Shown piece by piece: positions 17,842 through 28,562 of a stretch of 64,000 nucleotides of DNA; position 1 is the stretch's first letter; each line of letters opens with the position of its first letter. A model generated the notes under the pieces. The model did no database searches. It saw nothing but the letters and a program-made list of their open reading frames with translations, and was not told where the DNA came from. The DNA lies in NCBI RefSeq assembly GCF_001577775.1, contig NZ_CP010835.1:62001-126000 (forward strand). The letters run 5' to 3'. A program made the position numbers and the translations under genes. The DNA is from Pyrococcus kukulkanii. GTDB lineage: Archaea > Methanobacteriota_B > Thermococci > Thermococcales > Thermococcaceae.

Positions 17842-19467
17842 TTAATCACCCCTGGGGAACTCCCACTCCTTTGGAATTTCTCCCTTGATTTCAACGTTAT
17901 CTGCGAGCTCCTTGTCGGCCTTAATCTTGTCTTCTATGAACTTAACTGCTTCCTCTGGGGTCATCTCTCCTCTTAATACCTTGTCAACGGCCTCCTTGAA
18001 TATATCGGCAAGAGCTGGGTACTTTGGATGTGCTGGAGCTAAATGGGTGTATTCTAGCATGTAACTAACGTCTGCTAAGAACTTGGCGTTAATTGGGTTA
18101 ACGGTCTTTTCAACTATGTCCTTTATGTTATCTTTGACTTCTGGAGCTAAGTCCAAGTCAAGATTCTTAAGCTTGTTAAGCCAGTTCTCGTCCTTAATTA
18201 ACTTAGCTGCCTCTTTTCTAACTGGTAAGTGGGCTGAGATAACGCTGTGAATAGCGTTAATCTCCGAATCGCTGGCCTTGACTATCATGAGAAATGCCAA
18301 TGCGTGGTAAACGTCCTTTAACTCTTCATACTTTGGATTGAGCTGACCCGCCTTGGAGTTTATCATCCAAATGAAGGGCTGGCTAAGCGTTACTGGCTTG
18401 TCCCCCTTCTCTCCAGCTGGGAAGAGTGTGTAAGCGAACCACTCTTTTACTTCCTCTGGCTTGAGACCTCTTCCGTGGTAATACTGCTTGGTTTGCCACT
18501 CTGTCCAGTACCAGGTACCACCGATATCGAAGAGTGTTCTTCCCTCAACTATCGTGGGGTGAATTTGTTTTGCCCAGTCCCAGCTCATGATGTCCTTTGG
18601 CAGTAGTCCGTCTTGAGCAAACTTCCATTCGACGTAGAGCCACTTGTATACTGCTGGAACGTCAAGAACAAGTTTTCCTGTGCTGGGATCGTAAAGCTTG
18701 CCGTTAAATGCGAAGATGAACTGAATTAAGTCTGGATGTGCTGAGCCCTTCCTGTGAATTAGACCCCACTCTGCGCAACCTTTCTCTTTGGCTTTCTTGG
18801 CCCAGTAGTAGACATCACTCCATGTAAACTCTCCACTCTTGACGTCCTCTGGAAGCGTTGTTACATCAAGTCCTGCACACTTTGCAACGTCCTTCCTTAC
18901 ATATAGTGGCCTGGCTTCGGTATCCTGGGGTAAGCCGTAAAGCTTGCCTTTGTATTTTGCTGCCTCAAGCAAGTTTGGATAGAAATCGTCTATCACGTTC
19001 TGGTAAGCTTTTGCGTATTCAGTTATGTCAAGGATATATCCCTCTTCCGCTAGTGTTGGAAGGAATGCGTAGCTGTTCACGAAGAAATCACCAGCTTGCC
19101 CGAGAGGTTGCTTGCTTAAGAACTCTTGGTACTGATCCTTAAAGCTCTGATCATACTTGGTTGTAACCGTTATCTTTACCTTAATTCCGTTTTGCTCCCA
19201 GATTTTGTTTATTTTATATGCTGCATCCACTATCCCGTAGACTCTCATGACACTGTTTGGATCTCCTGAGCCCCATGCGGCAAATTTTACCTCATTAATT
19301 CCGTTTTGTTGGAGAATCTTTCCGATCTCTATGACGTCCTTGGTGAAATCGCCGGTAAGTGTAACCTTTGATGTTTCCGTCTTAGTTTCCTGGGTACTTC
19401 CTATACATCCACTTGCAATGACGGCAAAAACGAGAATCGCCATTAATAGGGTAGCCTTCCACTTCAT
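17842..19467 (-). CDS. sugar ABC transporter substrate-binding lipoprotein
   Basis: A 541-residue extracellular solute-binding protein, first gene of the operon. The N terminus is a lipoprotein-type signal, KATLLMAILVFAVIASGCIG, with the Cys as anchor, followed by a Thr/Ser/Gln-rich linker. The body has the family 1 carbohydrate-binding pattern (YKGKLYGLPQDTEARPLYVR, TLFDIGGTWYWTEW). The exact sugar cannot be read from the sequence; maltodextrins, trehalose or other oligosaccharides are possible. A TrmBL1-type regulator lies 3 kb away, but I found no full TATCAC-N5-GTGATA site in front of the operon. Confidence 0.92.
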   Translation of the reverse strand: MKWKATLLMAILVFAVIASGCIGSTQETKTETSKVTLTGDFTKDVIEIGKILQQNGINEVKFAAWGSGDPNSVMRVYGIVDAAYKINKIWEQNGIKVKITVTTKYDQSFKDQYQEFLSKQPLGQAGDFFVNSYAFLPTLAEEGYILDITEYAKAYQNVIDDFYPNLLEAAKYKGKLYGLPQDTEARPLYVRKDVAKCAGLDVTTLPEDVKSGEFTWSDVYYWAKKAKEKGCAEWGLIHRKGSAHPDLIQFIFAFNGKLYDPSTGKLVLDVPAVYKWLYVEWKFAQDGLLPKDIMSWDWAKQIHPTIVEGRTLFDIGGTWYWTEWQTKQYYHGRGLKPEEVKEWFAYTLFPAGEKGDKPVTLSQPFIWMINSKAGQLNPKYEELKDVYHALAFLMIVKASDSEINAIHSVISAHLPVRKEAAKLIKDENWLNKLKNLDLDLAPEVKDNIKDIVEKTVNPINAKFLADVSYMLEYTHLAPAHPKYPALADIFKEAVDKVLRGEMTPEEAVKFIEDKIKADKELADNVEIKGEIPKEWEFPRGD

Positions 19468-19560
19468 GGTATATCACCTCTGGAAGCTTTAAAGGGGGTA
19501 AAAACAAACGAGAGTATTCTGGGGTTAAATTCAATTACATCACTAAAAAGAGTTTCGGTT

Positions 19561-19582
19561 GCATAAAATATGCATAAAATAT
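19561..19582. repeat. tandem 11-bp repeat upstream of the ABC operon
   Basis: GCATAAAATAT occurs twice head to tail in the intergenic region between the transporter operon and the aminotransferase gene. A related GCATAAAA is in the leader of the aminotransferase. It may be an operator, or only AT-rich promoter sequence. Confidence 0.45.
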
Positions 19583-19596
19583 TTTAGAAGAAGGGA

Positions 19597-20844
19597 TCAA
19601 CTTAACAGTTCTTCCTTTATCGTTTCTGCGAGCCTCTTAACACCTTCCCTAATCTTATCTTCGTCAACGTACGTGAAGTTGAGCCTCATTGTATTCTTAA
19701 CATCCCTATATGCATAAAATGCCTCACCTGGAACGTAGGCAACCCCTCTCTTCACTGCCTTCTCGAGCATAAGCTTTGTATCTATCTTTTCGGGCAACGT
19801 AACCCAGACGAACATTCCTCCATCTGGCTTGGTCCACTTCACTCCTTCTGGCATGTACTCCTCTAAGGCTTCAAGCATCGCATCCCTTCTAGGCTTGTAG
19901 AACTCAATGATTTTCGGAATGTGGTCTTCTAGGTAGCCTCCTTCGAGGTACTTCCATGCAACTACCTGGCCAAAGGCATTTGTACAGAGATCAACGCTTT
20001 GCTTGGCTATCTCCAGCTTCCTTATGAAGTGTGGCTCTCCAGCAATCCATCCAAGCCTGAATCCTGGGGCGAGTATCTTTGAGAATGTTCCCAAGTAGAG
20101 TACTCTGCCCTCTGTATCTAGGGCCTTTATCTTTGGGACTGGTTTTCCAGAGTACCTGAGCTCTCCATAGGGATCGTCTTCCACTATTATAAAGTCATAT
20201 TCGCTCGCAAGCTCAAGTAAGTGCTTCCTTCTGTCCTCGCTCATCGTAACTCCCGCAGGGTTTTGGAATGTCGGAACGGTGTAGACGAGCTTAACTTTCT
20301 TCCCCTCTGCCTTGAGCTTCCTTAACTTTTCCTCCAGCAAGTCAGTCCTCATGCCCTCGTCGTCAAGGGGTATCTGGATGTAGTTCGGCTCATAGAAGCT
20401 GAACGCTTGAAGTGCTGCAAGGTACGTTGGGGCTTCAACAACCACGAAGTCTCCGGGATTTATGAAAACTCTACCTATTAAGTCAAGAGCCTGCTGGGAA
20501 CCGCTCGTCACCATTATGTCTACCTTTGATATTGGAATATCGTACCTCTTCCTCAGCCATTCAGCAATTGCCAACCTTAAGGGTGTGAATCCCTTCGTTG
20601 TTCCGTATTGCAAGGCTTTATCAGCGTGCTCCTTAATAACTTCGTCTAGGATTTTATCAATAATGTCGATGGGGAATGTCTTAGGATTTGGTAATCCTCC
20701 GGCGAGGCTTATAACATCACTAGCCTCAACAAGCTTGAGTAACTCTCTGATCTCAGATGCCTTCATCTTCAAGGCTTTCTCCGAAAAATAAGCTTCAAAG
20801 TTAAGTGGTCCTTTCTCAAATTTTTTCTTGAGGGCTTCCTCCAT
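19597..20844 (-). CDS. PLP aminotransferase, alpha-aminoadipate/kynurenine type
   Basis: A 415-residue fold-type I aminotransferase. The PLP lysine is in LGTFSKILAPGFRLGW; other landmarks are SLAGGLPNPKTFP, TSGSQQALDLIG, FQNPAGVTMS and VEDDPYGELRY, and the substrate-carboxylate Arg lies in TMRLNFTYV. This MocR-like subgroup includes LysN and kynurenine aminotransferase II homologues; I recall P. horikoshii PH0207 as the orthologue. Likely roles are transamination of 2-aminoadipate, aromatic or branched amino acids. GGAGGTG precedes ATG 20844. Confidence 0.92.
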   Translation of the reverse strand: MEEALKKKFEKGPLNFEAYFSEKALKMKASEIRELLKLVEASDVISLAGGLPNPKTFPIDIIDKILDEVIKEHADKALQYGTTKGFTPLRLAIAEWLRKRYDIPISKVDIMVTSGSQQALDLIGRVFINPGDFVVVEAPTYLAALQAFSFYEPNYIQIPLDDEGMRTDLLEEKLRKLKAEGKKVKLVYTVPTFQNPAGVTMSEDRRKHLLELASEYDFIIVEDDPYGELRYSGKPVPKIKALDTEGRVLYLGTFSKILAPGFRLGWIAGEPHFIRKLEIAKQSVDLCTNAFGQVVAWKYLEGGYLEDHIPKIIEFYKPRRDAMLEALEEYMPEGVKWTKPDGGMFVWVTLPEKIDTKLMLEKAVKRGVAYVPGEAFYAYRDVKNTMRLNFTYVDEDKIREGVKRLAETIKEELLS

Positions 20845-20879
20845 TCCTCACACCTCCAAATGAACAAATATGACCGTTT

Positions 20880-20949
20880 GAACATTTTTATGCATTAGAT
20901 GTTTTCAGCCCATTAAATATAAAGCTTTCGGCATTGGACGAAAATGTTC
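20880..20949. promoter_or_regulatory. inverted GAACATTTT / AAAATGTTC pair around the aminotransferase promoter
   Basis: GAACATTTT at 20880-20888 and its exact reverse complement at 20941-20949 flank the reverse-strand TATA sequence CTTTATATTTAAT near 20912-20924. The two arms are almost symmetrical about the TATA box, which suits an Lrp/LysM-type regulator that wraps DNA (inference). Confidence 0.5.
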
Positions 20950-21045
20950 TTTACGTTTGTAAATATAATGCATTGATTTTTACCATAACTTATCAAGTTA
21001 GCATACAATGAACTTAAATGTCTTCTGGAAATCATGATGGGACAA

Positions 21046-21122
21046 TAGTGTTAGAAAAGCGGGGGTATAACCCGCCCAAGTTCATCGACTCCGCCTTCGG
21101 CGGTGCTCCCCGGGCTATTATA
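21046..21122. ncRNA. GC-rich structured RNA candidate
   Basis: An isolated GC-rich island in a very AT-rich intergenic region of about 300 bases. Two hairpins are visible on the forward strand: GCGGG/CCCGC at 21059-21075 and a longer element closed by GCCC/GGGC with an inner CCGCC-TTC-GGCGG stem. In Pyrococcus such islands usually encode small RNAs. No tRNA shape, complete C/D boxes or clear ACA box was found and the strand is undecided. The rest of 20845-21144 holds the aminotransferase promoter and nothing else I recognise. Confidence 0.45.
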
Positions 21123-21144
21123 AAATTTGGGGAAGAGGTATATA

Positions 21145-22502
<1,358 letters not shown>

Positions 22503-22620
22503 GATTATCACGTACATGTTTATTGTTGGGGTTTATCACTTTAGTAGTTCACATCGCTAAAACCTTTTATAATCATACAACCCCACATATCACTAAGGAT
22601 GAAACCTAGGAGGTAGCGAG

Positions 22621-23646
22621 ATGATAAAGGAGGAGATAATACAAAAGCTTCAGAAGTTTGGCCTAACTAAGTATGAGAGTTTGGCGTATATCACTCTCCT
22701 TAAGCTGGGGCCAAGTAAGGCTACGGACGTGACAAGGGAGAGTGGAATACCTCATACGAGAATTTACGATGTGTTAAGTTCACTTTCAAAGAAGGGATTT
22801 GTTGATGTAATGCATGGAACACCAAGACTATATGCTCCTGTGAATCCAGAGTTAGTCTTGGAGAGACTTAAAAAGGAACTTATAGAAGATATTGAAAATT
22901 TAAAACGAGCTTTTGAAGATCTCTACAAGGAGACACACGGTGAAGAATTGCCAGAAATTTGGACAATCCATGGTTTTGAGAACACTGTTGAGAGGGCTGA
23001 ATATATAATAAGGGCTGCAAAGCATGAAGTCTTGATTAACACACCTTTTGAATTCCTCACACAGCTAAGGGATGCCATAGAGAGAAGAGACGACGTTCTA
23101 ATGATAATCATAAGTAATTTTGAAAATGCTCCCAAATGGCTTAGTGAAAAAGGAAATGTAATATTGGCAAAAAGTGGGGAAGCTCCTTGGCTTATGGGTA
23201 CCTGGGTAATTGGGGATGTAAACTATGCTCTTTTCTTCGGAACTTTACCAGAAAATAAGGGGAAAGAAAGATTCTATTCCTTCTGGGCAAAGTCTGCAAA
23301 GTTAATTCAGAATTATGTTCACTGGTTCTATACAATGTACTTTGACAATAGCAGAAAAATTAAGGAACTCGACTACGACAAGCTTGGTAAACCCGTTGTA
23401 CTGACCCACATAAGGACTATAATAACTGTACTTAAGAGCGTTGGTACCAATAGGAAGATAGAGGTTATTGGAAGATCCCTTAAAGATAAAACCCAAGTTA
23501 AGGTAGTAGGAAGGGTTATAAACTTCGAATATACGCCTTTAACAGCAAATATAACGATTGAAACTGAGAAAGGAGAGAAACTAAGGGTAGGAGGGCTTGG
23601 AAGTTATTTAGAAGATATTGAGGGAGAAGTTTTTCTCCTCTACTGA
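22621..23646 (+). CDS. trmBL1: TrmB-family sugar-responsive regulator (TrmBL1 type)
   Basis: A 341-residue regulator. The N-terminal winged helix is YESLAYITLLKLGPSKATDV with recognition region GIPHTRIYDVLSSLSKKGFV; a coiled linker follows, then the TrmB effector domain (about 110-341) that binds sugars. In P. furiosus TrmBL1 (PF0124) switches glycolytic and gluconeogenic genes and sugar transporters through a TATCAC-N5-GTGATA motif. Half-sites TATCAC occur at about 22540 and 22588 in its own upstream region, but no complete motif. TATA-like CTTTTATAATC lies near 22564; GGAGGT precedes the ATG. Confidence 0.9.
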   Translation: MIKEEIIQKLQKFGLTKYESLAYITLLKLGPSKATDVTRESGIPHTRIYDVLSSLSKKGFVDVMHGTPRLYAPVNPELVLERLKKELIEDIENLKRAFEDLYKETHGEELPEIWTIHGFENTVERAEYIIRAAKHEVLINTPFEFLTQLRDAIERRDDVLMIIISNFENAPKWLSEKGNVILAKSGEAPWLMGTWVIGDVNYALFFGTLPENKGKERFYSFWAKSAKLIQNYVHWFYTMYFDNSRKIKELDYDKLGKPVVLTHIRTIITVLKSVGTNRKIEVIGRSLKDKTQVKVVGRVINFEYTPLTANITIETEKGEKLRVGGLGSYLEDIEGEVFLLY

Positions 23647-23858
23647 TCTTTTTTATTAGCCGCCTCTACTAGGATTATATCCCCAACGGCTGTGACCCTT
23701 TCATATGGCACCCCAACCCTTTCTCCTGGTAATGCTAAGATTAGAACTTTCCCATATTTTTCTCCAATGTCAATTATTACTTCGTCCACTTCTCCAACAT
23801 ATTTACCCTTCGTGTTGTATATTTTCTTCTTGTAAAGCTTGGATAACTTCATGACCAT
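23640..23858 (-). CDS. PRC-barrel domain protein
   Basis: A 72-residue protein made of one PRC barrel: KLYKKKIYNTKGKYVGEVDEV, then GKVLILALPGERVGVPYERV. Small archaeal PRC-barrel proteins are implicated in RNA metabolism or cell division (CdpB-type), but this one has no assigned role. ATG 23858 follows AGAGGTGACGAAA. It ends tail to tail with trmBL1, overlapping by 7 bases. Confidence 0.85.
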   Translation of the reverse strand: MVMKLSKLYKKKIYNTKGKYVGEVDEVIIDIGEKYGKVLILALPGERVGVPYERVTAVGDIILVEAANKKDQ

Positions 23859-23880
23859 TTTCGTCACCTCTTGAGAATTT

Positions 23881-23917
23881 TTGGGCATTGCGCTTTAAAA
23901 ATGTTGGTTATGCCCAA
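23881..23917. promoter_or_regulatory. inverted repeat between PRC-barrel and XPB genes
   Basis: TTGGGCAT (23881-23888) and ATGCCCAA (23910-23917) are exact reverse complements separated by 21 bases. They lie between the divergent TATA boxes (TTTTTAAAG reverse, TTTTTATAAAA forward near 23924-23934), so a regulator bound here could affect both genes. Confidence 0.5.
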
Positions 23918-23970
23918 TGCAAATTTTTATAAAAGCCGATTTTCAAACATCCCCTTCGTAGTGGTGAGAT

Positions 23971-25305
23971 ATGGTAGTGTTTAGGATTCCAAGAGGGAGT
24001 GCGAAAGTTAAAGTGGAGAGGGCTGACCCTAGGGTTTACTTCCAAATCTATAATTTACTATCATTTAGGAAGGATTTTGGTAAGTGGGACAAAGCGGAGA
24101 GCTTATATGATCCGTATACGAATACCTTTCCCGTTGGATTGCTTCCTAGAGTGAAGAAGTTCTTAAATTCCAAGGGATATAGGGTTAGGATAAAGGACGA
24201 GAGGGTGGTTGAAGGAGAGCCCCTGAACTCTGAATGGAATAAAAATTATGAGTTAAGGAGATATCAAAAGAAAGCTGTTAAGCTTGCAATAAAAGAGAAA
24301 ATGGGTGTTTTGGCATTACCTGTCGGAAGTGGAAAAACAATCGTTGGTCTTAGGATAATCCACGAAATAGATAAGTCTGCCTTGATAATAGTCCACACGA
24401 AAGAACTGCTCTATCAATGGGCTGAGAAAGTTGAGGAAGTTTTAGGAATAAAGGCTGGAGTAGTTGGAGACAATAAATGGCAGGAAGGGCTTATTACTGT
24501 TGCAATGATTCAGACCCTTCTCTCAAGAGGGGTTGAGAAGTTGCAAAATAGATATGCTGTAGTTCTTTTTGACGAGTGTCATAGAACGTCCGCTGCAGAG
24601 AAATTTTATCAAGTGGGAATAAGCCTCCCTCAAGTTTACAGGTTTGGTCTTTCTGCAACTCCCTGGAGGAGATTAAGGGGTGAAGAAATGAAAATAGAGG
24701 GCGTTGTTGGTCCAATAATTTACGAAGTAAAGGCTGAAGATCTTATAAAAGAGGGATTCCTTGCGAAGCCAAAGTTTGAAGTTATAGAATATGAATCGAA
24801 CATGCCTGCACTTGCCGATAAGTATAAGGAGTTATATGAAGAAGCCATAATGGAAAATGAAGATAGAAATAGGGCAATAGTGGAAAAAGCAGTCGAACTT
24901 GCCAAGCAGGGACATAGAGTGTTAATTGATGTAAAAAGAATAGATCATGGCGAAATACTCGTTAAGATGCTTCGTGAAAAAGGGATAAATGCCGAGTTTT
25001 TAAGCTCTCAGAGTCCAAATAGATGGGAGATCTTGGAAAAGTTTAAGACTGGAGAAATACCCGTCCTAGTTTCAACACTTTTGAAGGAGGGGGTCGATAT
25101 ACCGGAGATATCTGCAATAATACTTGCCGGCGGTGGAAAGAGCGATGTAATGACGATCCAAACAATTGGAAGAGCATTAAGGCCAAAGGCTGGGGGAGAG
25201 GCCGTTATAGTTGACGTTAAAGATACGGATCCATTATTATTCACACACTTCCTTGAAAGACAAAAGGCGTTAAAGCAGTATTATGGGAAATATTATAACC
25301 TTTGA
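23971..25305 (+). CDS. xpb: XPB/Rad25-like DNA helicase
   Basis: A 444-residue superfamily 2 helicase of the archaeal XPB group. After an N-terminal damage-recognition-like domain (1-90) come Walker [13 protein letters not shown], motif [10 protein letters not shown], motif [12 protein letters not shown], and in the second RecA domain [14 protein letters not shown] and motif [12 protein letters not shown]. The RED-like loop and thumb are compact. XPB opens DNA in repair and, in eukaryotes, transcription. The frequently associated nuclease gene bax1 is not adjacent; instead speE follows tail to tail with a 13-base overlap. Confidence 0.92.
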   Translation: MVVFRIPRGSAKVKVERADPRVYFQIYNLLSFRKDFGKWDKAESLYDPYTNTFPVGLLPRVKKFLNSKGYRVRIKDERVVEGEPLNSEWNKNYELRRYQKKAVKLAIKEKMGVLALPVGSGKTIVGLRIIHEIDKSALIIVHTKELLYQWAEKVEEVLGIKAGVVGDNKWQEGLITVAMIQTLLSRGVEKLQNRYAVVLFDECHRTSAAEKFYQVGISLPQVYRFGLSATPWRRLRGEEMKIEGVVGPIIYEVKAEDLIKEGFLAKPKFEVIEYESNMPALADKYKELYEEAIMENEDRNRAIVEKAVELAKQGHRVLIDVKRIDHGEILVKMLREKGINAEFLSSQSPNRWEILEKFKTGEIPVLVSTLLKEGVDIPEISAIILAGGGKSDVMTIQTIGRALRPKAGGEAVIVDVKDTDPLLFTHFLERQKALKQYYGKYYNL

Positions 25306-26135
25306 AGTTCCTCTCTGATGTACTTTGGCATCTGAAATAACGTTTCATGGTTTTTTGGATCATAGTACTCAAGTTTTAGCTGCTCGGCTCTCTTAACATC
25401 TATTTTCTTAAAGTCCAGTTCCCCCTTTACCCCCACTAAGAACGCCCAAGGAGATGCATATCCTATCACTGGGAAGCTATAGTAATAGACCCTGTCAAAA
25501 ACTTTCTTCATTCTCTTATACGCTCCAGTAAGTTCGTCAGTAAATAGGTATACGCTCCCTGCTTGGGTAACGTAAATTCCTGGGTTCTTAAGTGCCTCGT
25601 ATGCATCTCTGTAAAACTCTTCGCTGAAGAGCATTTCTGCTGGTCCTACGGGATCTGTGGAGTCTACAATTATCACGTCAAATCCTTTATTCTCCTTAAG
25701 GAATTTAACCCCATCTCCTATTATCAACTTCGCCCTTTTACACTCATTCTTTAGCATTTTCCTTAGTAGGCCCTCATCAATACCTATGAACTCTGATGCT
25801 ATCTCTATCACCATCTTGTCAATTTCTACCATTATCGCTTCCTTGACCTTTTTATGTCTGAGGACTTCCCTAATTGTCCCACCGTCACCTCCACCGATCA
25901 CAAGCACCTTTTCTGGATTTGGATGGGCTAGCAGGGCTGGATGAACAAGGGGTTCATGATAGCTTTTTTCTCCCTTCGTTACTAACTGAACGGTTCCATC
26001 TATGGCTAGAAGTCTTCCAAATCCCTCAGTTTCATAAATTTCAATTTTTTGATATTCTGACCTCTTCTCAAGGATTTTTCTCTTAACTTTAAATGCTACT
26101 CCATACCCTTTTGGGTACCACTCAATGAACTCCAT
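25293..26135 (-). CDS. speE: spermidine synthase / polyamine aminopropyltransferase
   Basis: Transfers aminopropyl groups from decarboxylated SAM to agmatine or putrescine; long and branched polyamines matter in hyperthermophiles. The 280-residue protein has the N-terminal [30 protein letters not shown], the [12 protein letters not shown] cofactor loop, the Asp-containing [15 protein letters not shown] catalytic region and QAGSVYLF. This is almost the textbook Pyrococcus SpeE pattern. ATG 26135 follows CAGGTGACACTC. Confidence 0.96.
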   Translation of the reverse strand: MEFIEWYPKGYGVAFKVKRKILEKRSEYQKIEIYETEGFGRLLAIDGTVQLVTKGEKSYHEPLVHPALLAHPNPEKVLVIGGGDGGTIREVLRHKKVKEAIMVEIDKMVIEIASEFIGIDEGLLRKMLKNECKRAKLIIGDGVKFLKENKGFDVIIVDSTDPVGPAEMLFSEEFYRDAYEALKNPGIYVTQAGSVYLFTDELTGAYKRMKKVFDRVYYYSFPVIGYASPWAFLVGVKGELDFKKIDVKRAEQLKLEYYDPKNHETLFQMPKYIREELQRL

Positions 26136-26206
26136 GAGTGTCACCTGGGCCGAAGTTAGTATAAAGTTTTATAAGAATGCCGCAATATCTGATTGGAGGG
26201 ACAACA

Positions 26207-27394
26207 ATGGAAGGCGCGCTTCGCATTTACGCTTCTCCTTCCTACGAGGTTTACGGTCTTTCGAAGAATCCATTTATAGAGTTGGCGAGCGAGGGGATAG
26301 AGGATATAGAATCGATTCATGTTTACCAGGAAGTTGATATGAAAATTTCTTCCCTAATATCTGATGTCATAGGAAATAGGAGCTCGATAACGTTCTCTAT
26401 TGTTGGTCCTTTGGGCATGGGGAAAACCCAGAGGTTGAAGAGCGTTGCAAGGGCTATAGAAGAGAGAGGAGGGAAGGTTATATACGTTAAGGTGGACACT
26501 ACGGACATATTGAAGATTACAAGGGATATATTCAGTGCCTTAAAACCTCCAAAAAATAGGACAAACATATTCCTCGAAAATCTATCCAAAAAGCTTGGAT
26601 TTATAAACAGGCTTGAAAAGATGCTATCTTCAGTAGACGAATATAAGAGTAGGGACATTGCTGAGATGCTTACCCAGGAACTTTCTAAATATCAGTACTC
26701 TGCATTGCTACTTGATGAACTTGAGAATATGCAGGGAGCGAATGAGAAGGAAAAGATACTATTCTTTGAAATGCTTAGGCACTTCATTAGTAACATGCCC
26801 CCAGGAAGTATTTTCGCCTTTGCGTGTATTCCCGAAGCGTATGAGGAGTACTCAAAATTATTCCCTGCATTCTTTATGAGACTTCACTATGAGTTCAAGC
26901 TTAGGCCAATGAGTTATGAGGAAGTCGTTGAGTTAGTTAAGAAAAGGCTCGCAAAGGTTAGGATTAGGGATACGGCAGATCCGATTTACCCCTTCACTGA
27001 GGACGCAATAAAATTAATCCACGAACTTGGGAAGGGAAATCCCAGACAGATACTTAGATTGCTTAATTACGTTTTAAGTGAGGCCGTTAAACACAAGTTC
27101 GATCCAATAAATGAGTATGTTGTCACGACGATACTTGAGGAGCCAAAATCATTGGATGAATACCTCACAAGGATACCAACAGAGTTCAAGCCTCTTGTTG
27201 ATGTTATAGTCAACAAATTCAAGGGTGGGCCGGTGAGCTATATTGAAGTTGCTAAGGAGCTTAAAATGCCAGGTACAGAGGTCTATGAAAAATTAGAGCA
27301 TCTAGTTAGCTTAGGGTTCTTGGTTGGGGATCCAAGAGGTAATTATAAAGTGCCGGACTACGTTAGGAAGTTCATGGAGGAGGAAAAAGCATGA
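26207..27394 (+). CDS. AAA ATPase with C-terminal winged helix (ORC/Cdc6-like)
   Basis: A 395-residue STAND/ORC-like ATPase: SKNPFIELASEG at the N terminus, Walker A GPLGMGKTQR, Walker B LLLDELENM, a sensor-like FAFACIPEAYEEYS, lid helices with GKGNPRQILRLLNYV, and a winged helix (about 310-395) including GPVSYIEVAKELKMPGTEVY. It is diverged from the true origin-binding Orc1/Cdc6 and its role is unknown. ATG 26207 follows GGAGGGACAACA. The next gene overlaps by ATGA and encodes a membrane protein. Confidence 0.8.
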   Translation: MEGALRIYASPSYEVYGLSKNPFIELASEGIEDIESIHVYQEVDMKISSLISDVIGNRSSITFSIVGPLGMGKTQRLKSVARAIEERGGKVIYVKVDTTDILKITRDIFSALKPPKNRTNIFLENLSKKLGFINRLEKMLSSVDEYKSRDIAEMLTQELSKYQYSALLLDELENMQGANEKEKILFFEMLRHFISNMPPGSIFAFACIPEAYEEYSKLFPAFFMRLHYEFKLRPMSYEEVVELVKKRLAKVRIRDTADPIYPFTEDAIKLIHELGKGNPRQILRLLNYVLSEAVKHKFDPINEYVVTTILEEPKSLDEYLTRIPTEFKPLVDVIVNKFKGGPVSYIEVAKELKMPGTEVYEKLEHLVSLGFLVGDPRGNYKVPDYVRKFMEEEKA

Positions 27395-27906
27395 ACTATG
27401 AGGAACATGTGTTAGCAGGATTGATAACTTATCCCCTTTTTGTTGTATTAGCCTATTTCCTAAGAGATATCCTTAATTTGAAGTTAACTTTTCTTTCCTT
27501 AGCCTTAGGTTACGCTTTCTACGTTTTGGGAAGTGATCTTCCCGATATAGATCACCCAGATTCACTAATCCATAGGGGGGTTAAACCAATATTCTCGGTG
27601 ATCTTGGGAAGTGTTGTTGCTTATAGGATTCAGGCCTACATTCCGACTCATTACTCCCTTATATACGCTTGGGGTATTGGAGGAATATTTGCCGTTATTG
27701 GGTGGTACATCTTCACACTTCTAATGCCTCGCCATCGTGGGGTAGTGCACTCCCTTACATTTGCAGCTCTCTATGGCTTGCTGGCATTCTTGGGGGTTAG
27801 GTATGGAATTTCGTTAGCTCCTGGAGAGGCTTACCTAATAGGTCTTGCAGCTTTCTTTGGCTACTTACTACATTTGATCCTTGATAAGAGTATTAAGCTC
27901 CTTTAA
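27391..27906 (+). CDS. YdjM-like membrane-bound metal-dependent hydrolase family
   Basis: A 171-residue membrane protein with four or five hydrophobic segments. The family (DUF457/YdjM) is marked by [10 protein letters not shown] near the start, the acidic metal-binding motif [12 protein letters not shown], and [19 protein letters not shown]. Members resemble phospholipase-C-like membrane hydrolases, but no substrate is established. ATG 27391 overlaps the AAA ATPase stop, so the two may work together. Confidence 0.85.
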   Translation: MNYEEHVLAGLITYPLFVVLAYFLRDILNLKLTFLSLALGYAFYVLGSDLPDIDHPDSLIHRGVKPIFSVILGSVVAYRIQAYIPTHYSLIYAWGIGGIFAVIGWYIFTLLMPRHRGVVHSLTFAALYGLLAFLGVRYGISLAPGEAYLIGLAAFFGYLLHLILDKSIKLL

Positions 27907-28501
27907 GGATCCCCACAAGTATGCCCCCCGCTCCTGCTATCATCATTTGTGCTCCTATTGCCATAATGAATAATCCTATTATCCTTATCGTGACACTGAG
28001 TACTGTTTTGTTCACGTTTTTCATAGCGTAAAGGGCTATCATCATTAGGACTGCCGTTATTGCAATTGCAATTGTAGTTGCGATGATAGAGATGTGAATA
28101 CCGTATTCTGCCGTTAATGTTATTGCCGCTGTAATTGCCGCTGGTCCTGCTATGAGTGGTGTCGCTACTGGAACGGCAGCAAGGGCTAGTATATTTTTCT
28201 CCTTCTTTATCGTTACCATTCCTCCCCCTTCTAGGGCCTCAAGTCCGATCTTAAATAGGACAAACCCTCCCGCAACCCTCAGTGCGTCAAGCTCTATGTG
28301 AAATATGTCTTGAAGTATAACCTTACCGGCTATGGCAAAAATCAGGAGAAGCGCCCATCCAATTAAGTTTGCCCTTATTATCAAACTCTTTACATCCTCT
28401 ATATGGAAATCCTCCCTTAATAAGCTAACTAACAATATCTTGTCGCTTGGATCTATCATTATAAGCATTAGTAACGCTGAACTAAAAATTTCTTCGAGCA
28501 T
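27893..28501 (-). CDS. MarC-family membrane protein, possible small amino acid transporter
   Basis: A 202-residue integral membrane protein with six segments. [15 protein letters not shown] near the start and [19 protein letters not shown] in the middle form the two-fold MarC signature. A Thermococcus MarC homologue (SnatA) was reported to carry glycine and neutral amino acids, so transport is plausible. It overlaps the YdjM-like gene by 14 bases tail to tail. Confidence 0.88.
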   Translation of the reverse strand: MLEEIFSSALLMLIMIDPSDKILLVSLLREDFHIEDVKSLIIRANLIGWALLLIFAIAGKVILQDIFHIELDALRVAGGFVLFKIGLEALEGGGMVTIKKEKNILALAAVPVATPLIAGPAAITAAITLTAEYGIHISIIATTIAIAITAVLMMIALYAMKNVNKTVLSVTIRIIGLFIMAIGAQMMIAGAGGILVGILKGA

Positions 28502-28562
28502 AGTTTGAATGCTCCCACTAACCTATAAATACCTTAGTGTTGAGTAGAAAGTGGTGGGGGAT

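Noticed and set aside
22520-22600. TATCAC sequences as a complete TrmBL1 (TGM) operator
   Set aside because: Only half-sites are present; no TATCAC-N5-GTGATA was found here or before the sugar ABC operon.
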